Shown here piece by piece: positions 1-5,756 of a stretch of 5,756 bases of DNA. Numbering within the stretch: the first letter of the stretch is position 1; each line of letters starts with the position of its first letter. Origin of the DNA: Flavobacterium sp. (lineage in GTDB: Bacteria; Bacteroidota; Bacteroidia; Flavobacteriales; Flavobacteriaceae); contig JAUXNR010000682.1 in the NCBI GenBank assembly GCA_030682755.1, positions 1-5,756 of the forward strand, given 5' to 3'. The notes under the pieces are model-generated. The model saw nothing but the letters and a program-made list of their open reading frames with translations, did not search any database and was not told where the DNA came from. The position numbers were made by a program, and so were the translations under genes.

Positions 1-521
1 CGCAAAATCCAATTGAGCAAGAAGTAACCTATCCGTTACCGGAAGCACAAGTGGATCGTTTTATGCTGAAAACAGTTATTGATTACCCAAAAATGGAAGA
101 CGAGCGAATGGTTATTCGTCAAAATTTAAAAGGTAGTTATGAAAAAGTAAATGCCGTTATTTCCATCGATCAAATTCTTCGTGCTCAAGAAGCCGTTCGC
201 GAAGTGTATATGGATGAAAAAATTGAGAAATACATTTTAGATATCATCTTTGCTACGCGTTTCCCTGAAAAATATAAATTAGAAAGTTTAAAACCATTAA
301 TCAGTTTTGGATCGTCTCCTCGTGGAAGTATCAACTTAGCTACGGCTGCCAAATGCTATGCATTTATCAAACGTAGAGGTTATGTAATTCCTGAAGATGT
401 TCGTGCTGTTGTTCATGATGTCTTACGTCACAGAATTGGGGTTACGTATGAAGCAGAAGCTGAAAACATCACTTCGGTTGAAATCATTAATAAAATTGTA
501 AACGAGATTGAGGTACCTTAA
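1..521 (+). CDS. moxR: MoxR-family AAA+ ATPase, 3' part only (5' end outside window)
   Basis: This is the C-terminal ~172 residues of a MoxR-type AAA+ ATPase, a cytoplasmic chaperone-like enzyme that uses ATP to remodel or activate VWA-domain partner proteins. The reading frame is open from the left edge. The first full codons give QNPIEQEVTYPLPEAQ, the sensor-1 region of MoxR proteins, and the two leading bases (cg) fit the usual preceding Thr. The 'LPEAQVDRF' segment carries the conserved arginine (codon 57-59). The lid domain contains the sensor-2 motif GSSPRG (309-326), followed by the typical 'A..YAFI.GR.YV.PEDV' helices and the 'VLRHRI' segment. Walker A and B lie upstream and are not visible. 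The internal GTG at 51 lies inside the conserved domain and is not the start. The frame ends at TAA 519-521. The DUF58 gene 76 nt downstream is the classic MoxR partner. Family assignment is firm; the subfamily is inferred from the Bat genes that follow. Confidence 0.95.
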   Translation, partial: QNPIEQEVTYPLPEAQVDRFMLKTVIDYPKMEDERMVIRQNLKGSYEKVNAVISIDQILRAQEAVREVYMDEKIEKYILDIIFATRFPEKYKLESLKPLISFGSSPRGSINLATAAKCYAFIKRRGYVIPEDVRAVVHDVLRHRIGVTYEAEAENITSVEIINKIVNEIEVP

Positions 522-526
522 TAAAA

Positions 527-590
527 GTTGCGAGTTTTAAAGTTGCGAGTTGAAAGTTTTAACCCGTAACCCGTAACCCGTAACCCGTAA
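527..590 (+). repeat. Degenerate 7-bp tandem repeat array in the moxR-DUF58 spacer
   Basis: The spacer after the moxR stop codon can be read almost entirely as heptads: gttgcga, gttttaa, one extra a (541), gttgcga, gttgaaa, gttttaa, then four perfect copies of cccgtaa (563-590). The left half also reads as a 13-bp direct repeat, aaagttgcgagtt, at 524-536 and 539-551. No hairpin with a T-run is visible, so it does not look like a standard terminator. No good match to the Bacteroidota -33 TTG / -7 TAnnTTTG promoter was found in it. It may be a slippage-prone spacer, a dispersed intergenic repeat, or a protein-binding site; the sequence does not decide between these. Confidence 0.85.
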
Positions 591-597
591 CTAAATT

Positions 598-1464
598 ATG
601 GAAACAAAAGACTTACTCAAAAAAGTACGAAAAATAGAAATCAAAACCCGAAGATTGAGTGATCACATCTTTTCGGGAGAATACCATACGTCTTTCAAAG
701 GCCGAGGTATGACTTTTTCTGAAGTGCGTCAATATCAGTTTGGTGATGATGTTCGTGCGATTGATTGGAATGTAACTGCCCGTTATAACGAACCGTATAT
801 CAAAGTTTTTGAGGAAGAACGGGAATTAACCATGATGTTAATGGTAGATATTTCGGGTTCAGAAAGTTTTGGTACCAAAAATCAATTGAAAAGTGAGATT
901 GTAACAGAAATTGCCGCCACCATGGCTTTTTCGGCTACACAAAATAATGACAAGATTGGGTTGATTTTATTTTCTGATGAAATTGAGTTGTACATTCCTC
1001 CTAAAAAAGGAAAATCACATGTGTTGCGAATCATTCGAGAATTAATTGAATTCAAACCAAAAAGCAACAAGACAAATATCTCTCAAGCCTTAAAATTTTT
1101 GTCGAGCGTGATGAAAAAGAAAGCCATTGTGTTTTTTATATCCGATTTCATTGCAGATGACAATTATGAACATACGTTAAAAATAGCCGGAAAAAAACAT
1201 GACATAACCGGAATCAGGGTATATGACATTCGAGAAGAAAAAATGCCAAATGTGGGCATGGTAAACATGTTAGATGCAGAATTCGGCGAAACACTTTTGG
1301 TAAATACGAGTTCTAAATCGGTTCGAATGTCTTATGAAAAATACTATCGTGAAAAAGTAGATTTTTTTAAAGACACCTTTTCAAAATGTGGCTCAGGAAC
1401 GGTCAATACAAGAGTTGACGAAAGTTATGTAACCAAATTACTGAGCTATTTTAAATCAAGATAA
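598..1464 (+). CDS. DUF58 domain protein with VWA-like MIDAS motif (MoxR partner)
   Basis: A 288-residue soluble protein with no signal peptide or membrane span, the usual size for the short DUF58 form. Residues 35-75 carry the family signature: KGRGMTFSEVRQYQFGDDVR, then the AIDWNVTAR segment and YIKVFEEERE. A VWA-like fold follows, with an intact metal site: D84-x-S86-x-S88 (DISGS), T159 and D183 (ISDF). A strand-helix C-terminal part completes it. Its single cysteine is C264. Members of this family are encoded next to moxR and are thought to link the ATPase to membrane VWA proteins; the biochemical activity is not established. The start is ATG 598, preceded by an A/T-rich leader (ctaaatt) with no Shine-Dalgarno, normal for this phylum. 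The gene sits 76 nt after moxR and is probably co-transcribed with it, although the repeat-filled spacer could hold a separate signal. Confidence 0.95.
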   Translation: METKDLLKKVRKIEIKTRRLSDHIFSGEYHTSFKGRGMTFSEVRQYQFGDDVRAIDWNVTARYNEPYIKVFEEERELTMMLMVDISGSESFGTKNQLKSEIVTEIAATMAFSATQNNDKIGLILFSDEIELYIPPKKGKSHVLRIIRELIEFKPKSNKTNISQALKFLSSVMKKKAIVFFISDFIADDNYEHTLKIAGKKHDITGIRVYDIREEKMPNVGMVNMLDAEFGETLLVNTSSKSVRMSYEKYYREKVDFFKDTFSKCGSGTVNTRVDESYVTKLLSYFKSR

Positions 1465-1512
1465 TCATAAGCAAATTTCAAAAAAACTTTGTAAATCGCT
1501 GTGAAACAAAAA

Positions 1513-3129
1513 ATGAAAATTAAAGTATATATAGTCTTTTTATTCCTTTCAACTGTCGTTTTTGCTCAACAAAGAAGAGTAACAACTGCTGTTGACAGCA
1601 CCAAAGTTAAAATTGGAGCACAAATAAATCTTACGTTAAAAACCACGGTTGACACATTGTCAAAAGTGATTTTTCCGGAAGGGAATTTGTTTGGATCTTT
1701 GGAGGTTTTAGAAAGTTATCCCACCGACACCATCCGAGAAGATTTTAAATACCACTTAGTAAAAAAATATGGATTAACACAATGGGATAGCGGCTCTTAT
1801 GTGTTGCCAAGACTGCAAATAACCATCAACGATAAAGCCCATTTTTCTGATAGTTTGTTGTTAGAGTTTACACCCGTTGCAGTAGACACCTTGAAACAAC
1901 ACATGTATGACATCAAAGATATTGCTCAAGCGGAAGGATTTTTAGGCAATTGGTGGATGTATGTCCTCGGTTTATTAGTACTCTTAGGTTTGGGATATTT
2001 GGTTTATGTTTATTTAAAGAAAAATCAAAAACCAAAAGAAGAAGCCATTGTTTATGCAACACCTATTGAGAAAGCGACCGCTCATTTAAAAAAATTAGAA
2101 CAGCAACATCTGGTTGAAAGAGGCGAAGTGAAAGCCTATTATTCAGAGCTTACAGATATTGCCAGAACCTATATTGAAGAAACGATAGACATTCCGGCTA
2201 TGGAAAGCACCACGGCAGAATTAATAGATTCGTTTAAAAAAGCCATCATCAGAAAAAAACTTTCTTTGTCCGGAGAGACCATTTCAAATTTGGAAAAAGT
2301 TTTAAAGCAAGCCGATTTAGTAAAATTTGCCAAATCAAAACCGTTAGAATTTGAAATTGCAGAAGACCGAACCAAAATAGAAAAAACAATTTTTAAAATT
2401 CATCAATCTATTCCTGATCTTGTGGAAGAGGAAGAAGATTTGGATGATTCAAAAAGTATTCAAGAACGATTGGCTAAGAAAAAAAGAAAACAACAACTCA
2501 TTATTGCTTCATTTGGATTGGGGTTTGTGATATTTGGCGTTTTGGCGTTTTTAATTGCCACAAAAGGATTTGATTACATAAAAGACAACCTGATTGGACA
2601 TCCTACAAAAGAACTTTTAAACGGAGAATGGATAACCAGTGAATACGGTGATCCGCCAATTCGTATTGAAACACCAAAAGTTTTAACCCGAATGGATGCT
2701 TCCAACATGATTCCTGCTGAGGCAAAATCTAAAATTAAGAACATTAATATGTTTGGGTATGGAAGCTTGTCAGATGAATTTTATACATTGGTTATGACAA
2801 CTAATTTTAAGGATAGTGTTGCTATTGATTTGGAAAAAGTTCTGGAAGGAAATTTAAAAACATGGGAAGCAATGGGTGCTCAAAACATCTTAGTAAAACA
2901 AGAAGTTTTTAATACACAAGGTGTTGCTCAAGGGATAAAAGCATATGGAACACTTAACATGTTGGATCCAATTAAAAAGAAAAGCAACAAATTATATTAC
3001 GTAATAGTATTGTTCAAACAAAATAATGGTTTACAACAAATAGTTGTTTCAAAATTGGAAGAAGATGAAATTGCTTCAGAAATAATTGATCGAATAATTA
3101 ACTCAATTGAATTGGGCAAAGCTCTGTAA
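1513..3129 (+). CDS. BatD/DUF4381-like two-span membrane protein with extra C-terminal domain
   Basis: 538 residues from ATG 1513. An N-terminal signal peptide (MKIKVYIVFLFLSTVVFA, cut before QQ) is followed by a beta-rich exported domain (about 19-130) resembling BatD-type Ig-like modules. A membrane span (about 148-169) leads to a cytoplasmic helical domain (about 170-327) with the DUF4381/BatD-type stretch 'GEVKAYYSELTDIARTYIEE' then IPAMESTTAEL. An acidic linker (EEEEDLDD) and a lysine-rich KKKRK flank precede a second span (about 328-350). The last ~185 residues should again lie outside; they open with a GEW...IRIETPKVLTR segment and end with an EIIDRIINSIEL helix, and I cannot assign them firmly. 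There are no cysteines, so it is not a lipoprotein. An in-frame GTG at 1501 would add four residues; ATG is preferred because it gives a standard n-region after an A-rich leader. The gene lies 2 nt before batA, so it is probably a partner of the BatA/BatB membrane assembly. It is not batD itself, which normally follows batC. Confidence 0.85.
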   Translation: MKIKVYIVFLFLSTVVFAQQRRVTTAVDSTKVKIGAQINLTLKTTVDTLSKVIFPEGNLFGSLEVLESYPTDTIREDFKYHLVKKYGLTQWDSGSYVLPRLQITINDKAHFSDSLLLEFTPVAVDTLKQHMYDIKDIAQAEGFLGNWWMYVLGLLVLLGLGYLVYVYLKKNQKPKEEAIVYATPIEKATAHLKKLEQQHLVERGEVKAYYSELTDIARTYIEETIDIPAMESTTAELIDSFKKAIIRKKLSLSGETISNLEKVLKQADLVKFAKSKPLEFEIAEDRTKIEKTIFKIHQSIPDLVEEEEDLDDSKSIQERLAKKKRKQQLIIASFGLGFVIFGVLAFLIATKGFDYIKDNLIGHPTKELLNGEWITSEYGDPPIRIETPKVLTRMDASNMIPAEAKSKIKNINMFGYGSLSDEFYTLVMTTNFKDSVAIDLEKVLEGNLKTWEAMGAQNILVKQEVFNTQGVAQGIKAYGTLNMLDPIKKKSNKLYYVIVLFKQNNGLQQIVVSKLEEDEIASEIIDRIINSIELGKAL

Positions 3130-3131
3130 CT

Positions 3132-4133
3132 ATGGAAAACATCACATTTTTACATCCACAGTTTTTTTGGTTATTTACCTTGCTTCCCGTTGCAATTGTT
3201 TGGTATTTTCTGAAAAGAAACAAACTGGAAGCCACTTTAAAAATAAGTTCAGTAAAAGGTTTTAAAGCTCAGCCTTCTTTCTTGGCAAAATTAAAACCGA
3301 TATTATTTGTATTTAGATTGCTCGCTTTAAGCTTTTTAATTGTAGCGATGGCAAGACCCAGAACTGTTGATGTGAGTAATAAAACCAAAACCACTCGCGG
3401 TATAGACATTGTGATGGCTATTGACGTTTCCGGAAGTATGCTGGCCCGAGATTTAAAGCCTAACCGTTTGGAATCTCTCAAAAAAGTAGCCGCTGAATTT
3501 GTGGAAGCCAGAACAAATGACCGTTTCGGAATTGTGGTTTATGCTGCAGAAAGTTATACCAAAACACCTGTAACCAGTGATAAATCTATCATTTTAGAAG
3601 CTATTAAAGGCATCAAATATGACAATGTGATTCAAGATGGAACAGGAATTGGCATGGGATTAGCAACTGCTGTAAATCGGTTGAAAGACAGTCAAGCCAA
3701 AAGCCGAGTGATTATTTTGTTAACAGACGGTGTAAATAATGCCGGATTCATTGAGCCTGAAACCGCCGCTGATATTGCAAAAGAATATGGTATAAAAGTC
3801 TATACCATTGGTATTGGTACAAACGGAAACGCAGAATCACCATATGCCTATGCTCCAAACGGTGGTTTTTTATACCGTTTAATGCCAGTTGAAATTGATG
3901 AAGCGTTGATGAAAAGCATTGCTAAAAAAACAGATGGTGTTTATTTTAGAGCAACCAGCAATAGTAAGCTCCAGGAGATTTATGACGAGATTAATAAATT
4001 AGAAACAACCGAAATTGAAGAACAAAAATTTTATAATTACGACGAAAAATACAAACCCTTAATTTGGATTGCGGGTTTACTTTTATTGCTTGAAATTTTG
4101 TTAAAACAAACCCTTTTTAGAGGATTATTATAA
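3132..4133 (+). CDS. batA: BatA, membrane-anchored VWA-domain protein
   Basis: 333 residues. The N-terminal pair of membrane spans (about 10-27 and 56-74) matches the BatA N-terminal domain, with the loop between them lysine/arginine-rich. 'VAMARPRTVD' follows the second span, as is typical. The VWA domain (about 90-290) has a full MIDAS: D98-V-S100-G-S102 (DVSGSM), T171 and D199 (LLTDG). A third span (about 307-324) closes the protein. This is the standard Bat aerotolerance layout, in which the VWA domain lies between spans and is expected to bind a divalent metal and a partner protein. The start is ATG 3132, 2 nt after the upstream stop, so translation is likely coupled. It is a paralogue of the next gene, sharing GIDIV.AIDVS.SMLA.D..PNRL, but keeps the canonical DVSGS. 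The first-of-pair position and the motif support batA over batB. There are no cysteines. Confidence 0.95.
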   Translation: MENITFLHPQFFWLFTLLPVAIVWYFLKRNKLEATLKISSVKGFKAQPSFLAKLKPILFVFRLLALSFLIVAMARPRTVDVSNKTKTTRGIDIVMAIDVSGSMLARDLKPNRLESLKKVAAEFVEARTNDRFGIVVYAAESYTKTPVTSDKSIILEAIKGIKYDNVIQDGTGIGMGLATAVNRLKDSQAKSRVIILLTDGVNNAGFIEPETAADIAKEYGIKVYTIGIGTNGNAESPYAYAPNGGFLYRLMPVEIDEALMKSIAKKTDGVYFRATSNSKLQEIYDEINKLETTEIEEQKFYNYDEKYKPLIWIAGLLLLLEILLKQTLFRGLL

Positions 4134-4136
4134 AGT

Positions 4137-5177
4137 ATGATTGAGTTTGAAAATAAAATATATTTCTATTTCCTGGCAGTCATTCCGGTGGTGTTGTTGC
4201 TTTTTCTATGGAATTTATATTGGAAAAGTAAAAAACAAAAGGAATATGGTGATTTACATTTAGTAAAAAGACTTAGTCCGGAGAAATCCGTTTTTAAGCC
4301 CATTTTAAAAATGAGTTTAATTTTATTGGCATTAGCCAGTTTGATTATTGGATTAGTAAACCCAAAAATTGGTTCAAAACTTGAAACCGTTAAACGAGAA
4401 GGAATTGATATAGTTTTTGCTATTGACGTATCCAAAAGTATGCTTGCAGAAGACGTTGCTCCTAACCGATTGGATAAGACAAAACAAATTGTAACACAAA
4501 TCATCAATCAATTAGGAAGTGACAGAATTGGAATAGTGGCTTATGCAGGAAGTGCTTTTCCCGTCTTGCCAATAACCACAGATTATGGTGTGGCCAAAAT
4601 GTTTTTACAGAGCATGAACACGGATATGGTTTCTTCACAAGGAACATCGTTAGACCAAGCCATTGAACTTTCTACCGGTTTTTTTGAAGAAGGAAGTGCC
4701 ACCAATAAATTAATCATCTTGATTTCTGATGGTGAAGATCATTCAGAAGGAATTGAGTCAGCCATAGAGTTAGCGATAAAAAACAACACCAAGATTTTAA
4801 CCATTGGCGTTGGAACAGAAAAAGGAGGCCCTATTCCCATAAAAAGAAATGGCGTTATTCAAAGTTTTAAACGTGATTTAAATGATGAAGTAGTCATTAC
4901 TAAATTCAATCAAGCTACTTTAAAGCAAATTTCAAAAGCTACAAAAGGCGATTATATTAGCGGCGACCAAACCAAAAAAGTATTGGAATTTGTAAAAAAT
5001 GCTCTTGATAATATTGAAAAAACAGAATTTGAAACCACACAAATTGCCGATTTTAAATCGCAGTTTCAATGGTTTTTAGGCATTGCTTTTGTATTATTGT
5101 TTTTAGATATTTTTCTATTAGAACGAAAAACAGGTTGGATTAGTAAGTTGAATTTATTTAATGAAAAAGAATCATGA
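4137..5177 (+). CDS. batB: BatB, second membrane-anchored VWA-domain protein
   Basis: 346 residues, with spans at about 10-28, 57-75 and 311-328 and the VWA domain between the second and third. The MIDAS residues are complete: D97-V-S99-K-S101 (DVSKSM), T170 and D198 (LISDGEDHSEG). The DVSKSM form and the 'DRIGIVAYAGSAF...PIT.DY' run are typical of the BatB branch. BatB is thought to pair with BatA in one inner-membrane complex served by MoxR and DUF58 proteins. ATG 4137 starts 3 nt after the batA stop, and the TGA stop (5175-5177) overlaps the batC ATG. After the last span a short lysine-containing tail (about 330-346) should face the cytoplasm. There are no cysteines. The similarity to BatA along the whole length points to an old tandem duplication, now strongly diverged. 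Confidence 0.95.
   Translation: MIEFENKIYFYFLAVIPVVLLLFLWNLYWKSKKQKEYGDLHLVKRLSPEKSVFKPILKMSLILLALASLIIGLVNPKIGSKLETVKREGIDIVFAIDVSKSMLAEDVAPNRLDKTKQIVTQIINQLGSDRIGIVAYAGSAFPVLPITTDYGVAKMFLQSMNTDMVSSQGTSLDQAIELSTGFFEEGSATNKLIILISDGEDHSEGIESAIELAIKNNTKILTIGVGTEKGGPIPIKRNGVIQSFKRDLNDEVVITKFNQATLKQISKATKGDYISGDQTKKVLEFVKNALDNIEKTEFETTQIADFKSQFQWFLGIAFVLLFLDIFLLERKTGWISKLNLFNEKES
5174..5177 (+). promoter_or_regulatory. ATGA stop/start overlap of batB and batC
   Basis: The ATG of batC (5174-5176) shares two bases with the TGA stop of batB (5175-5177). Such overlaps commonly allow translational coupling by re-initiation, which would tie BatC synthesis to BatB synthesis. The coupling itself is inferred from the arrangement. 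Confidence 0.75.
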
Positions 5178-5756
5178 AAAAACTATTCATTTTTATTGTT
5201 CTATTTTCTGTAGTAACAATTCAGGCACAAGAAGCCAAGAAAGAAAAAGACAAAGTATTGCCCAAAGCAAACAAAGAATTTCAGGATAAAAAATATACGG
5301 AAGCTGAGGCAAAATATAGAATTTCAAATTCAAAAGATTTGTCAGGATCAAAAGCGGCTTATAATTTGGGAAACGCCATTTACAAGCAAGATCAACCTAG
5401 TGAAGCCAAGTTTGCTTATTCGCAAGCACTTGAAAAAGCTACAACCAAAGAAGAAAAGCACAAAGCTTTTCATAATATTGGAAATGTTTTTATGAAAGAA
5501 AAACAATACTCCAAAGCGGTTGAAGCCTATAAAAATGCGTTGAGAAATAATCCTTCAGACGAACAAACGCGTTATAACTATGCTTTGGCAAAAGAGTATT
5601 TGAAAAACAATCCGGAAGATCCTGATGATGGCGGCGACAAAGACAAAGAAAAAAGCGACGACAAGAAAGACGAAAATAAAGAAAAACAGGATCAAAATAA
5701 TCAAGAGAAAAAGGATCAAGATAAGAAAGACCAAGATAACAAGGGAGAAGACAAAA
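5174..5756 (+). CDS. batC: BatC, exported TPR protein, 3' end outside window
   Basis: 194 complete codons are visible and the frame is still open at the right edge. ATG 5174 begins a signal peptide (MKKLFIFIVLFSVVTIQA, likely cut before QEAKK) with no lipobox cysteine, so the protein should be exported and soluble or held by partners. TPR-type helix pairs follow: about 30-55 (degenerate), 60-89 (AAYNLGNAIYK...AKFAYSQALEKA) and 97-127 (AFHNIGNVFMKEKQYSKAVEAYKNALRNNP), then a capping helix around 129-144. From about residue 148 (base ~5615) the sequence becomes a low-complexity tail of Lys, Asp, Glu, Gln and Asn with repeated K-D-Q-D units and no predicted fold. BatC proteins are TPR scaffolds that bind the BatA/BatB assembly. 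The position directly after batB, with overlapping codons, supports the name. batD and batE would be expected next, beyond the window. Confidence 0.93.
   Translation, partial: MKKLFIFIVLFSVVTIQAQEAKKEKDKVLPKANKEFQDKKYTEAEAKYRISNSKDLSGSKAAYNLGNAIYKQDQPSEAKFAYSQALEKATTKEEKHKAFHNIGNVFMKEKQYSKAVEAYKNALRNNPSDEQTRYNYALAKEYLKNNPEDPDDGGDKDKEKSDDKKDENKEKQDQNNQEKKDQDKKDQDNKGEDK

Noticed and set aside
51..521. Separate small gene starting at GTG 51
   Set aside because: The frame is open to the left edge and encodes conserved MoxR residues (QNPIEQE) before base 51, so this is the tail of a longer gene.
522..597. Rho-independent terminator or CRISPR-like array after moxR
   Set aside because: There is no GC-rich stem followed by a T-run, and the repeat units are 7 bp with no spacers between them.
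882..1070. Short antisense open frame within the DUF58 gene
   Set aside because: It lies fully opposite a well-conserved coding region and has no recognisable domain or leader.
1465..1500. Internal promoter before the BatD-like gene
   Set aside because: Only a partial -7-like element is present, with no -33 TTG at a suitable distance. The gap is short and consistent with an operon.
2169..2375. Short antisense open frame within the BatD-like gene
   Set aside because: It is fully opposite the conserved helical cytoplasmic domain and has no features of its own.
3269..3481. Antisense open frame over batA, similar in translation to part of another antisense frame at 4166-4507
   Set aside because: Both lie opposite the MIDAS region of the paralogous batA and batB genes. 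Their likeness (for example RASILPETSIA versus SASILLDTSIA) is just the mirror of the conserved sense motif. There is no start context or independent coding evidence.

Overview
The window looks like chromosome of a member of the Bacteroidota, most likely Flavobacteriaceae. The DNA is AT-rich, start codons are preceded by A/T-rich leaders instead of purine-rich Shine-Dalgarno boxes, and secreted proteins end their signal peptides in the 'FA-Q' or 'QA-Q' style common in this group. The gene order is the MoxR / DUF58 / VWA 'Bat' (Bacteroides aerotolerance) operon. The genus cannot be fixed from this sequence alone.

Layout, all on the + strand: (1) the 3' end of a MoxR-type AAA+ ATPase gene (1-521). 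(2) A 76-nt spacer almost filled by a degenerate 7-bp repeat array (527-590), including four perfect copies of cccgtaa. (3) A DUF58 protein with a von Willebrand A-like (VWA) MIDAS motif (598-1464). (4) A 538-residue, two-membrane-span protein with a BatD/DUF4381-like layout and an additional C-terminal domain (1513-3129). (5) batA (3132-4133) and (6) batB (4137-5177), tandem paralogous VWA membrane proteins. (7) batC (5174-5756), a TPR protein with a signal peptide and a highly charged tail, which runs off the right edge. Coding density is about 98%. The last four genes are separated by 2 nt, 3 nt and a 4-nt ATGA overlap, so they are very probably translated from one transcript.

Working model, from family knowledge: the MoxR ATPase acts in the cytoplasm as a chaperone-like remodeller. 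It works with the soluble DUF58 protein on a membrane assembly of BatA, BatB and the BatD-like protein, with BatC exposed on the outer face of the inner membrane. All three VWA proteins keep complete metal-site residues. In Bacteroides fragilis this operon was linked to aerotolerance, but that role has been disputed in other bacteria, and the true substrate is unknown.

This is a conserved, known type of operon and not an undescribed system. The points most worth a second look are the heptad repeat array between moxR and the DUF58 gene, the unassigned C-terminal domain of the protein at 1513-3129, and the complete absence of cysteine from the last four proteins.
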